The translations under genes were made by a program, and so were the position numbers. From Hyphomicrobiales bacterium (GTDB lineage Bacteria; Pseudomonadota; Alphaproteobacteria; Rhizobiales; Aestuariivirgaceae), in NCBI GenBank assembly GCA_003151375.1, contig PLXI01000117.1, forward strand, positions 1 to 9,674: a stretch of DNA of 9,674 nt, read 5' to 3'. Below, piece after piece: positions 4,683-9,674 of the stretch. Every line of letters starts with the position of its first letter. Position 1 is the stretch's first letter. The notes below the pieces were generated by a model. It was not told where the DNA came from, did no database searches, and saw only the letters and a list, made by a program, of their open reading frames with translations.

Positions 4683-5894
4683 TCACCCCTCCATCAACCC
4701 CACAAACCGCTTAAACAAATAATGCGAATCCTGCGGGCCGGGGCTTGCTTCTGGGTGATGCTGCACTGAGAACACTGGCTTGCCTTCCAGCGCTATGCCG
4801 CAGTTGCTGCCGTCGAACAGGCTCACATGCGTCTCAACCACGCCCTCAGGCAAGCTCTTTTGATCCACCGCGAAGCCGTGGTTCATGGACACGATCTCAA
4901 CTTTATTCGTGGTGAAATCTTTCACCGGATGATTTGCGCCGTGGTGGCCTTGGTGCATTTTCATGGTCTTGCCACCAAGGGCAATGGCCAACATCTGATG
5001 GCCCAGGCAAATGCCAAATAGCGGCTTGCCGCTGGCCACCAATTTCTTGATCTCAGGCACGGCATATTCGCCAGTGGCTGCTGGGTCGCCCGGGCCATTG
5101 GAGAGGAACACGCCGTCCGGCTTCATCGCCAAAATATCTTCCGCCGATGCAGTGGCAGGAACAATTGTGACGGTGCAGCCTGCTGAAACCAAACAGCGCA
5201 GAATGTTGCGCTTCAACCCATAATCAACTGCCACAACCTTGAACTTGCCATCTCCCTGCTCATAGCCCTTTTCCCAATCCCACAGCTTTTCATTCCAATC
5301 CGAACGTTGGGTGGCTGAAACTTCTATGGCGAGGTCAAGGCCTTCAAGCCCGCTCCAAGCCTTGGCCATGGCGTGCAATTTCTTGATGTCGAATTTGCCT
5401 TTGGCGCTGTGCGCGATCACGCCATTGGGCATTCCCTTTTCGCGGATCAAAGTGGTGAGTGCGCGCGTGTCGACGCCAGACAGGCCGATGATGCCGCGGG
5501 CCTTCAACCATTTGTCGAGATTTTTGTGCGAGCGATAATTGGCAGGCTCGGTGATCGGGGCTTTGACGATGAGGCCCTTCACGGCGGCAGAGGCCGCCAA
5601 GTTGGTGGTTTCAATATCATCATCATTCACGCCCACATTGCCGATGTGTGGAAATGTAAAAGTGACAATCTGGCCGGCATAAGAAGGGTCAGTCAGAATT
5701 TCCTGATAGCCGGTCATGGCCGTGTTGAAGCACACCTCGGCCACCGCTTCGCCTTCAGCACCAAAGCCCATGCCTTCAATCACAGTGCCATCGGCCAGAA
5801 CCAAAACCGCGGTTGGCTTAGCAATCGGCCAATCGCTGAAGGTTGCGCGTGTTTTCGTCTTGGCCTTTTTGGGTGAGGCTTTCTTGGCAGGCAT
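4683..5894 (-). CDS. carA: Carbamoyl-phosphate synthase small (glutaminase) subunit
   Basis: CarA hydrolyses glutamine and channels ammonia to CarB to make carbamoyl phosphate for pyrimidine and arginine synthesis. The 403-aa product has the N-terminal CPSase small-chain domain (residues about 27-155; FNTAMTGYQEILTDPSYAGQ, GLSGVDTRALT) and a C-terminal class I glutamine amidotransferase domain (about 218-400). The latter has the nucleophile in FGICLGHQ (Cys296) and the His/Glu pair in QHHPEASPGP (His380, Glu382). A Lys/Ala-rich extension of about 20 residues precedes the core, as in many alphaproteobacterial homologues. CGGAG lies about 6 nt before the ATG. carB is not adjacent; an orphan P-loop gene follows instead. 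A CTTGAC -35 box lies upstream, next to the divergent promoter of the GatB/YqeY gene. Confidence 0.98.
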   Translation of the reverse strand: MPAKKASPKKAKTKTRATFSDWPIAKPTAVLVLADGTVIEGMGFGAEGEAVAEVCFNTAMTGYQEILTDPSYAGQIVTFTFPHIGNVGVNDDDIETTNLAASAAVKGLIVKAPITEPANYRSHKNLDKWLKARGIIGLSGVDTRALTTLIREKGMPNGVIAHSAKGKFDIKKLHAMAKAWSGLEGLDLAIEVSATQRSDWNEKLWDWEKGYEQGDGKFKVVAVDYGLKRNILRCLVSAGCTVTIVPATASAEDILAMKPDGVFLSNGPGDPAATGEYAVPEIKKLVASGKPLFGICLGHQMLAIALGGKTMKMHQGHHGANHPVKDFTTNKVEIVSMNHGFAVDQKSLPEGVVETHVSLFDGSNCGIALEGKPVFSVQHHPEASPGPQDSHYLFKRFVGLMEG

Positions 5895-5917
5895 GAGGGA
5901 CTCCGGAATTTGAGCAG

Positions 5918-5946
5918 GGACTAAGGGTTTAGATGCCGCCCGTCAA
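5918..5946 (-). promoter_or_regulatory. Predicted carA promoter
   Basis: On the minus strand a good -35 box (TTGACG, 5941-5946, preceded by C) is followed after 17 bp by a weak TAGTCC. The -35 box is convincing and the -10 box is not, so the exact start of transcription is uncertain. It would give a leader of only about 20 nt. Confidence 0.4.
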
Positions 5947-5948
5947 GT

Positions 5949-5977
5949 TTGCTGGCCGCTGAGAATCCCGCTATCAA
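5949..5977 (+). promoter_or_regulatory. Predicted promoter of the GatB/YqeY gene
   Basis: TTGCTG (5949-5954) and TATCAA (5972-5977) are separated by 17 bp, giving a leader of about 16 nt. Its -35 box lies 2 bp from the carA -35 box on the other strand, so the two divergent promoters are packed back to back and may compete. Confidence 0.45.
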
Positions 5978-6000
5978 GGCTTTTTTCAAGGGATATGTAC

Positions 6001-6462
6001 ATGAGCCTGCGTGAACAACTTTCAAACGACATCAAACTGGCGATGAAGGCCGGAGAGAAAAAGAAAGTGGCCACCATTCGGCTCATGCAAGCGGCGATCA
6101 AAGAAAAAGATATCAACAGCCGCACCGAGGGGCATGAATCAGCTCTTACCGCTGACCCTGGCATTCTCGACATTTTCACCAAGATGGTGAAGCAGCGCCA
6201 GGACTCAATTGCCGCTTTTGAAAAGGGCGCTCGCGATGATCTGGCCCAAAATGAAAAGGATGAGTTGGCGATTATCCAAACTTATATGCCCAAGCAGATG
6301 AGCGAAGATGAAGCCAAGGCCGCAGTGGCCGAAGTAATCAAAGCCATTGGCGCATCGGGTATCAAAGACATGGGCAAGGTGATGGCCGAATTGAAAACAA
6401 AATACTCAGGCCAAATGGATATGAGCAAAGCGGGCGGCCTTGTGAAGGGCCTGCTCGGCTAA
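6001..6462 (+). CDS. GatB/YqeY domain-containing protein
   Basis: The 153-aa product matches the stand-alone YqeY family, which resembles the tail domain of the GatB subunit of tRNA-dependent amidotransferase. Its own role is unsettled; tRNA or amino-acid metabolism is often suggested from the domain alone. Visible family features are the N-terminal helices LREQLSNDIKLAMKAGEKKK and TIRLMQAAIKEK, the VKQRQDSIAAFEKGARDDLA helix, EKDELAIIQTYMPKQMS, and the C-terminal IKDMGKVMAELKTKYSGQMDM stretch broken by conserved Gly residues. I prefer the ATG at 6001 over the one at 5995 because AAGGGA (5988-5993) is spaced 7 nt from 6001 but only 1 nt from 5995. In many alphaproteobacteria this gene stands between carA and dnaG-rpoD; here small secreted-protein genes follow instead. 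Confidence 0.93.
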   Translation: MSLREQLSNDIKLAMKAGEKKKVATIRLMQAAIKEKDINSRTEGHESALTADPGILDIFTKMVKQRQDSIAAFEKGARDDLAQNEKDELAIIQTYMPKQMSEDEAKAAVAEVIKAIGASGIKDMGKVMAELKTKYSGQMDMSKAGGLVKGLLG

Positions 6463-6482
6463 CATTCATCGGCTGACATTCA
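6455..6482 (+). repeat. 14-bp tandem duplication across the stop codon of the GatB/YqeY gene
   Basis: TCGGCTAACATTCA (6455-6468) is followed at once by TCGGCTGACATTCA (6469-6482), with one mismatch. Each copy carries a stop codon at the same position (TAA in the first, TGA in the second), so the duplication does not change the protein. Confidence 0.9.
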
Positions 6483-6494
6483 AAGGAGAGATCA

Positions 6495-6701
6495 ATGGGT
6501 AAAATCATATTCGCCACGGCTTTGGCCATCGGCTTGGGTTTGGGCGGAGCTACCGCGCAGGCCAAGCACCATCATCGCCATCGCCATCATCATCGCCATC
6601 ATTTCCATGGGCACCATTGGCGCGGCGTCTGCGGACACGAGATCTTTTGCACACCGATGCCGTGCGGTGACTGGTATTACTGGTATCGAGATCAGATTTA
6701 A
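6495..6701 (+). CDS. Small secreted His-rich protein
   Basis: The product is 68 aa. A signal peptide of about 23 residues (MGKIIFATALAIGLGLGG to AQA) is followed by a run with 13 His between residues 25 and 48, interspersed with Arg. After it come three Cys (46, 52, 57) in GVCGHEIFCTPMPC and an aromatic end GDWYYWY. An AAGGAG ribosome-binding site 7-8 nt upstream supports the start. The composition suggests an exported divalent-metal (Ni, Zn or Cu) binding or buffering peptide, but this is an inference from composition only and I recognise no named family. It starts 32 bp after the GatB/YqeY stop and may be read through from it; the next small gene is 125 bp away. Confidence 0.8.
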   Translation: MGKIIFATALAIGLGLGGATAQAKHHHRHRHHHRHHFHGHHWRGVCGHEIFCTPMPCGDWYYWYRDQI

Positions 6702-6715
6702 ATTTGCGAGGCCGA

Positions 6716-6730
6716 CGGAACCATGTTCCG
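6716..6730 (+). repeat. Short perfect hairpin after the His-rich gene
   Basis: CGGAAC (6716-6721) and GTTCCG (6725-6730) pair perfectly around a CAT loop, 15 bp after the stop codon. There is no clear T-run, so it may be a weak transcription terminator or an mRNA 3' end stabiliser. Confidence 0.5.
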
Positions 6731-6741
6731 CTCTGCGTCTT

Positions 6742-6747
6742 TATAAT
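6742..6747 (+). promoter_or_regulatory. Perfect TATAAT -10-like box before the Gly/His-rich gene
   Basis: TATAAT matches the -10 consensus exactly, about 80 bp upstream of the next start codon. No acceptable -35 box lies 16-18 bp upstream, so an activator or a different sigma factor would be needed. This is a weak prediction. Confidence 0.25.
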
Positions 6748-6826
6748 CAAATGGGCAGTGTTTCGTGATTGTGCGGGGCATCTTCCCAACGGAAAGTTAT
6801 AAATACGCTACGACAGGAAATTGAGC

Positions 6827-7186
6827 ATGTTCAAAAAAACAATTCTTGCTGCCCTTGGCGTTGTTGGCTTGGCCTTTACAGTGAGCGCATTTACACCTTC
6901 GGCTGAAGCAGCCCCAATGTGCGGCCCTTGGCCCTGTCACCACGGCGGTGGCGGCTGGCATGGGGGTGGCCACTGGCACGGCGGGGGTAGTGGCTGGCAT
7001 GGTGGTGGATTTCACCATGGCTTTGGCGGATTCCCAGGCTTTGGCGGATTCCCTGGCCCGGGCTTTGGCGGTTATCCAGGCTATTGGGCTGGGCCACCAG
7101 ATACGGAACTGGTTTGCCATTGGCGCAGGGTCTGGCGCCATCATCACCGCATAAGAGTGCGTGTGTGCGAGAGGATTTACTGGTAA
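6827..7186 (+). CDS. Small secreted Gly/His-rich protein with C-terminal Cys-x16-Cys module
   Basis: The product is 119 aa. A signal peptide of about 28 residues (MFKKTILAALGVVGLAFTVS to AEA) is followed by a CGPWPC motif (Cys32, Cys37). Next is a long low-complexity stretch with repeats of the type GGGxWHGGG and GFGGFPG (about residues 38-90). The end is TELVCHWRRVWRHHH and RIRVRVCERIYW. The two C-terminal cysteines (97 and 114) are exactly 16 residues apart, as in the next gene's product, with matching Val, Arg-His and His positions. I chose the ATG at 6827 because AGGA lies 8 nt upstream; a TTG at 6821 would be too close. It could be a surface or metal-binding peptide; the function is unknown. 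Confidence 0.82.
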   Translation: MFKKTILAALGVVGLAFTVSAFTPSAEAAPMCGPWPCHHGGGGWHGGGHWHGGGSGWHGGGFHHGFGGFPGFGGFPGPGFGGYPGYWAGPPDTELVCHWRRVWRHHHRIRVRVCERIYW

Positions 7187-7196
7187 GCTAAATGCG

Positions 7197-7214
7197 AAGG
7201 GGTCATCTCCCCTT
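7197..7214 (+). repeat. Intergenic hairpin between two small secreted-protein genes
   Basis: AAGGGG (7197-7202) and CCCCTT (7209-7214) form a perfect 6-bp stem around TCATCT, 10 bp after the stop codon. There is no T-run, so partial read-through into the next gene is plausible. An mRNA processing or stabilising element is an alternative. Confidence 0.55.
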
Positions 7215-7244
7215 GGCTTCAACTTTAAACTTGAGGAGTGAAAC

Positions 7245-7493
7245 ATGAAGAAATTTATCATCGCAGCAGTCGCAGCCACCGCATTAGGCCTCGGCCTTGC
7301 TGGCTCAGCAGCCCCCGCACAAGCCCAAATCTTTTTCGGCTTTGGTGCCGGTGGTTGTGGCTTCGGCAATCCATGTGGCTATGGCTATCACCACCGTTAT
7401 TGGGGCCCAGGATATGGATATGGCTATCACAATTGTCGTCTGGTGAACGTTCGCCGTCATGGCCACTGGGTTACAGTGCGTCGCTGCTGGTAA
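7245..7493 (+). CDS. Small secreted Gly/Tyr-rich protein with C-terminal Cys-x16-Cys module
   Basis: The product is 82 aa. The signal peptide (MKKFIIAAVAATALGLGLAG to AQA, about 27 residues) is followed by a Gly/Phe/Tyr-rich body (FFGFGAGGCGFGNPCGYGY, then YWGPGYGYGYH) with a CGFGNPC pair. It ends NCRLVNVRRHGHWVTVRRCW. Cys64 and Cys81 are 16 residues apart, and the segment between aligns with that of the preceding gene at V, RH, H, V/I and VR positions. Both proteins end in Trp and both genes end TGG-TAA. The start is supported by GAGGAG 6-7 nt upstream. Alternating hydrophobic and basic residues between the cysteines suggest a disulfide-closed beta-hairpin. It is probably exported; its function is unknown. 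Confidence 0.82.
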   Translation: MKKFIIAAVAATALGLGLAGSAAPAQAQIFFGFGAGGCGFGNPCGYGYHHRYWGPGYGYGYHNCRLVNVRRHGHWVTVRRCW

Positions 7494-7507
7494 GTTTGTA
7501 GAAATAT

Positions 7508-7536
7508 AAAGGGGCGGAGTTGATCTCCGCCCTTTT
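7508..7536. terminator. Bidirectional rho-independent terminator
   Basis: GGGCGGAG (7512-7519) and CTCCGCCC (7525-7532) pair perfectly around TTGAT. The flanking A and T runs extend the stem and give a U-tract on the plus strand, with a shorter T-rich tract on the minus strand. It lies between convergent genes and can serve both. Confidence 0.92.
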
Positions 7537-7541
7537 CATTT

Positions 7542-7967
7542 TCATACAATGTTCGTCGTTACTTTCACATTGCCTTTTATGGAGTGTGAATAAGGGCAGA
7601 CGACGTGGCCACGCTTGGTGATTTCTTCGGCTTCGTCATGACTGAGGCCGGGAAGCGAAACGTTAAGTGTCACCTCAAGCCCAAATCCTTGCTCATCATC
7701 GCGCGGGCCAATACTCACCGCTGAAGAAACGCTGGCGTCCACTGGCATAGTCAGTTTGTCTCGTGCAGCAGCAAAGCGCATGGCACCAAGATAACAAGTG
7801 GCATAGCCTGATGCGAAGAGTTCTTCAGGATTGGTGCCCTTGCCTGAACCGCCCATTTCAATTGGTGTGGCTATGGTGAAGGTGAGATGGCCATTCTCAG
7901 TTCCGGTGAGGCCATTATTGCGGCCGCCGCCTGTGGCTTTGGCATGGGCTGTGTATGCAATTTTCAT
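7542..7967 (-). CDS. ohr: Organic hydroperoxide resistance protein (Ohr/OsmC family peroxiredoxin)
   Basis: Ohr reduces organic and lipid hydroperoxides with a reactive cysteine pair, usually recycled by lipoylated proteins. The 141-aa product shows the Ohr-type order: YTAHAKATGGGR (Arg16), GTNPEELFASGYATC with Glu48 and the peroxidatic Cys58, and HVVCPYSHSIKGNVKV with the resolving Cys124. These equal the Arg, Glu and two Cys described for Ohr active sites, and the length is normal. I chose the ATG at 7967 because AGGAG precedes it and homology begins there; the open frame reaches 8045. No ohrR (MarR-type repressor) gene lies next to it, and I see no clear OhrR operator in the 120 bp upstream. 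It ends in a terminator shared with the opposing small-protein gene. Confidence 0.93.
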   Translation of the reverse strand: MKIAYTAHAKATGGGRNNGLTGTENGHLTFTIATPIEMGGSGKGTNPEELFASGYATCYLGAMRFAAARDKLTMPVDASVSSAVSIGPRDDEQGFGLEVTLNVSLPGLSHDEAEEITKRGHVVCPYSHSIKGNVKVTTNIV

Positions 7968-8090
7968 TTCTACTCTCCTGTTACAGTTATGTTTAGACTT
8001 CAGCTGCGCAAAGCTCACGGTTGCTGAGATTGCTGGAATATACATATCGTACGCGATTCAATCGTGAGTGATATTCATTCCGCTTTGGGG

Positions 8091-8855
8091 CTATTCCTTG
8101 GCAATGGCGCAATCATGATCCAATAAATCTTCGCCGTGAGCGAGATAGGCTGTTAATGGATTGGCGACGGCGGTGAGCAGAACGAAGCCATCCTTGCCAC
8201 CTTCAAAGGTTTCGCCTCCAATAAATATTGTCGCGTTCGAGATGGATTGCCCTTCGGCTTTGAGATGTTCGTCAACACTCTTGAACGGCAAGGCTCCGCG
8301 CAACTCTGCCCCATCTATGCGCAGCGCCCCATAGCTGTTGCCGCTGATGGTCCAAGGCTCCTTCGACCAGCCCTGCTCCATTGTTGCGGCTCGCTTTGCC
8401 AACTCACTGCGCACTTCGGGCTGAAGGCAATCGACATGGACATGAGCCTGGTTTTGGCTGCGGGCCAAGGGTGAATTGATTGCCAAACCAAGCGCGTCAC
8501 GCGGCATGGATTTCCCAAGCCGGTCAAAAACGAAGTGGCGAGCTTCCCAAGCCTCACCAAAAAGATCAGGCGCATCGGGGCTCAGAAGTTGCGGGTCTTC
8601 AATGCCCGTAATGCGGTGCGTTGGGATGGCCAGCACCTGCGTTACACCGACTAGATCTTTCAAGATAGCAACGCCGCCATCAGTATCAACCTGAAGACAA
8701 GGTGCGGCCACATGATTTGATTGCCAATCAGGCAAACATTTGCCGTTCACAATGTTCCAAAGCGCCAAAGGATCAGCATGGGCTATTGAGGCTGTAATGG
8801 CGACAGAGAAGATGGCCAAGAGCAATGTGCTTGTTTTTGAGAGCTTTGAATTCAT
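8091..8855 (-). CDS. cdh: CDP-diacylglycerol pyrophosphatase
   Basis: Cdh hydrolyses CDP-diacylglycerol to CMP and phosphatidate at the inner membrane or periplasm. The 254-aa product has an N-terminal signal or anchor (MNSKLSKTSTLLLAIFSVAI to AHA, about 27 residues). It then has the family segments ALWNIVNGKCLP, IPTHRITGIEDP (about 77-88), the NSPLARSQNQAHVHVDC block with His138 and His140 of the HIT-like active site, and a C-terminal FVLLTA segment. Length fits the family. I chose the ATG at 8855, with AAGG about 6 nt upstream, over a GTG at 8861. It probably has its own promoter (8880-8908) because a minus-strand terminator lies upstream at 8966-9000. ohr follows 123 bp downstream on the same strand. 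Confidence 0.9.
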   Translation of the reverse strand: MNSKLSKTSTLLLAIFSVAITASIAHADPLALWNIVNGKCLPDWQSNHVAAPCLQVDTDGGVAILKDLVGVTQVLAIPTHRITGIEDPQLLSPDAPDLFGEAWEARHFVFDRLGKSMPRDALGLAINSPLARSQNQAHVHVDCLQPEVRSELAKRAATMEQGWSKEPWTISGNSYGALRIDGAELRGALPFKSVDEHLKAEGQSISNATIFIGGETFEGGKDGFVLLTAVANPLTAYLAHGEDLLDHDCAIAKE

Positions 8856-8879
8856 ATCCACCTTGCAAAAATGCTATTC

Positions 8880-8908
8880 ACTATGGATGTGCTGAAGTTT
8901 TGTCACAA
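8880..8908 (-). promoter_or_regulatory. Predicted cdh promoter
   Basis: On the minus strand TTGTGA (8903-8908) and CATAGT (8880-8885) are separated by 17 bp. A perfect 10-bp palindrome CGTGATCACG (8917-8926) lies about 8 bp upstream of the -35 box and could be an operator. Both are predictions by eye. Confidence 0.4.
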
Positions 8909-8965
8909 TCGGATAACGTGATCACGAAGACTTAGTTTTGGTTATTGCCACCGCGCTCCCCCTCT

Positions 8966-9000
8966 AAAAACAAAGGCCCCCACCATTGGTGGAGGCCTTT
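8966..9000 (-). terminator. Rho-independent terminator of the 24-codon gene
   Basis: AAAGGCC (8972-8978) pairs with GGCCTTT (8994-9000) and CCACC with GGTGG, with one internal mismatch and an ATT loop. On the minus strand the stem is followed by TTTG-TTTTT, a proper U-tract. It therefore terminates minus-strand transcription, before the cdh promoter. Confidence 0.85.
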
Positions 9001-9003
9001 GCG

Positions 9004-9025
9004 TGAGACACTGCAAAACGTCTCA
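9004..9025 (-). repeat. Second hairpin between the 24-codon gene and its terminator
   Basis: TGAGAC (9004-9009) and GTCTCA (9020-9025) form a perfect 6-bp stem with a 10-base loop, 11 bp downstream of the small gene's stop codon. Together with the terminator it would give a transcript with tandem 3' hairpins. Confidence 0.5.
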
Positions 9026-9036
9026 ATAACGGTGGA

Positions 9037-9111
9037 TTAGAGAGAGGTTACTCCCGCAGACCCAGCAATCCGCATTGCGAACGCTTCGCTTAAGTTGAAC
9101 TCACTCGACAT
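9037..9111 (-). CDS. 24-aa microprotein with near-perfect Shine-Dalgarno
   Basis: The frame encodes 24 residues, beginning MSSEFNLSEAFAM and ending GSAGVTSL before TAA. It is too short for ordinary gene calling, but its expression signals are unusually strong. The stretch 9113-9126, read on the minus strand, is AAAGGAGGTGATCC, complementary over 14 bases to the 3' end of 16S rRNA, with AGGAGG exactly 7 nt before the ATG. Two hairpins, the second a rho-independent terminator, follow the stop. It is flanked by cdh on the same strand and divergent radA. The peptide has an acidic N-terminal part and a small-residue C-terminal part with no signal peptide or evident membrane helix. I do not recognise it; a regulatory leader, a peptide precursor or a small stand-alone protein are all possible. 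Confidence 0.68.
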   Translation of the reverse strand: MSSEFNLSEAFAMRIAGSAGVTSL

Positions 9112-9184
9112 GGGATCACCTCCTTTCAAATTGTTGACGACGGCATATGATTGCGCTGGAGACGATTGATTTTCAAGCCCCTCC

Positions 9185-9213
9185 TTGCGTTCTTGTTACG
9201 TTCGTGCTAGTTT
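9185..9213 (+). promoter_or_regulatory. Predicted extended -10 promoter of radA
   Basis: TTGCGT (9185-9190) and TAGTTT (9208-9213) are separated by 17 bp, with TG-C directly before the -10 (extended -10 pattern). Transcription would begin at about 9220-9221, the position of the radA ATG. With no Shine-Dalgarno before that ATG, this implies a leaderless mRNA. Confidence 0.45.
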
Positions 9214-9220
9214 TGTTCTC

Positions 9221-9674
9221 ATGAAAATTCTCACCAATTATGTTTGCCAGTCCTGCGGGGCCACATCTCACAAATGGGCTGGCCAATGCGATTCTTGCGA
9301 ACAGTGGAACACAATCGTCGAGGAAAAGGCCCAAGCGCCCGCCTCTGGCGCCAAGGGCAACGCCCTGCCCCGCGGCCGCGCCACAAGGTTGGTTGATCTC
9401 AAGGGCGAAAGCCCAGCACCACCGCGCGTGATGTCTGGCATAGGCGAATTAGACCGTGTGACTGGCGGCGGCTTTGTTGCGGGCTCAGCGGTTTTGATCG
9501 GTGGCGATCCCGGCATCGGCAAATCGACTTTGTTGCTTCAGGCGCTGGCAGCGCTGGGCAGCAAGGGCGAAAAGGTGGTTTATGTGACGGGTGAAGAAGC
9601 CATCGCACAAATCCGTTTGCGCGCGGCGCGGTTGGGCCTTGCCGATGCACCTGTGTTATTGGCCGCAGAAACCA
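9221..9674 (+). CDS. radA: DNA repair protein RadA (3' end outside window)
   Basis: RadA (Sms) is a RecA-like ATPase that promotes branch migration in recombinational repair. The first 151 codons are present. They include the N-terminal zinc finger (Cys9, Cys12, Cys23, Cys26; VCQSCGAT, CDSCEQWNT), the linker and SGIGELDRVTGGGFVAGS, Walker A GGDPGIGKST (residues 94-103), and YVTGEEAIAQIRLRA, the usual GEES region with Ala in place of Ser. The remainder of the ATPase and the Lon-like domain lie beyond the right edge. The ATG at 9221 has no Shine-Dalgarno (GTTTTGTTCTC precedes it), but homology starts immediately after it and a promoter is placed to give a leaderless transcript. The identification is certain; the start is likely. 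Confidence 0.96.
   Translation, partial: MKILTNYVCQSCGATSHKWAGQCDSCEQWNTIVEEKAQAPASGAKGNALPRGRATRLVDLKGESPAPPRVMSGIGELDRVTGGGFVAGSAVLIGGDPGIGKSTLLLQALAALGSKGEKVVYVTGEEAIAQIRLRAARLGLADAPVLLAAET

Noticed and set aside
5373..5876. A 167-codon plus-strand frame opposite carA
   Set aside because: It is entirely antisense to a well-conserved gene, and its composition is what antisense of the carA codons would give.
6717..6739. GGAAC followed by CGTC, resembling a general stress (EcfG) promoter
   Set aside because: The spacer is 14 bp, shorter than the 16-17 bp of the known consensus, and the GGAAC is part of a perfect hairpin that explains it better.
6950..7090. Internal repeats in the Gly/His-rich gene as a possible CRISPR or minisatellite
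   Set aside because: The repeats are short, irregular and in frame (GGGxWHGGG and GFGGFPG), as expected for a low-complexity protein; there are no spacers of uniform length.
6797..7369. A 190-codon minus-strand frame opposite the small secreted-protein genes
   Set aside because: It is an antisense shadow of Gly/His-rich codons (Pro/Ala-rich output) without a ribosome-binding site, and it spans two genes with clear signal peptides.
9113..9127. GGATCACCTCCTTTC on the plus strand looks like the 3' end of a 16S rRNA gene
   Set aside because: Similarity is limited to about 15 bases and nothing upstream resembles rRNA. Read on the other strand it is an extended Shine-Dalgarno correctly placed before an ATG.
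9126..9176. A 16-codon minus-strand frame from a TTG after AAGGAGGGG, ending just before the Shine-Dalgarno of the 24-codon gene
   Set aside because: It would be a possible upstream leader peptide, but the TTG start, short spacing and lack of any recognisable content make it too weak to list as a gene.

Overview
The window looks like chromosomal DNA of an alphaproteobacterium, most likely of the Hyphomicrobiales (Rhizobiales) or a close relative. The evidence is: rpsF-rpsR with typical alphaproteobacterial S6 and S18 sequences; three outer-membrane beta-barrels of the Omp25/Omp31 type; a DUF2934 protein; divergent carA and GatB/YqeY genes; a TTAA-N7-TTAA (CtrA-type) site; and a Shine-Dalgarno that mirrors the GGATCACCTCCTTT end of 16S rRNA. 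Base composition is moderate, below that of most rhizobia.

Layout. Positions 1-209 hold rpsR (running off the left edge) and 209-580 hold rpsF, both on the minus strand, preceded by a promoter and a long structured leader (about 581-754). Positions 916-3275 are a plus-strand array of three paralogous outer-membrane protein genes. omp1 and omp2 share one promoter and one terminator; omp3 has diverged copies of the same promoter region and terminator, so a whole transcription unit appears to have been duplicated. Next come a DUF2934 plus helix-hairpin-helix protein (3379-3798) and a 5'-truncated GIY-YIG nuclease remnant (3799-4041). An orphan P-loop protein on the minus strand (4134-4625) lies directly downstream of carA (4683-5894). 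carA is divergent from the GatB/YqeY gene (6001-6462), and their predicted -35 boxes lie almost back to back.

Positions 6495-7493 hold three small secreted proteins rich in His, Gly or Tyr; the last two share a C-terminal Cys-x16-Cys module. A bidirectional terminator separates them from a minus-strand ohr gene (organic hydroperoxide resistance, 7542-7967) and the periplasmic CDP-diacylglycerol pyrophosphatase gene cdh (8091-8855). Between cdh and radA (9221 to the right edge) is a 24-codon minus-strand gene (9037-9111) with a near-perfect Shine-Dalgarno and its own terminator.

Housekeeping functions (translation, pyrimidine and arginine precursor synthesis, DNA repair) alternate here with envelope and secreted-protein genes. 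I found no complete mobile element, CRISPR array, tRNA or rRNA. The most novel elements are the 24-codon gene, the P-loop orphan and the Cys-x16-Cys mini-protein cluster; none of these has a function I can name from sequence alone.
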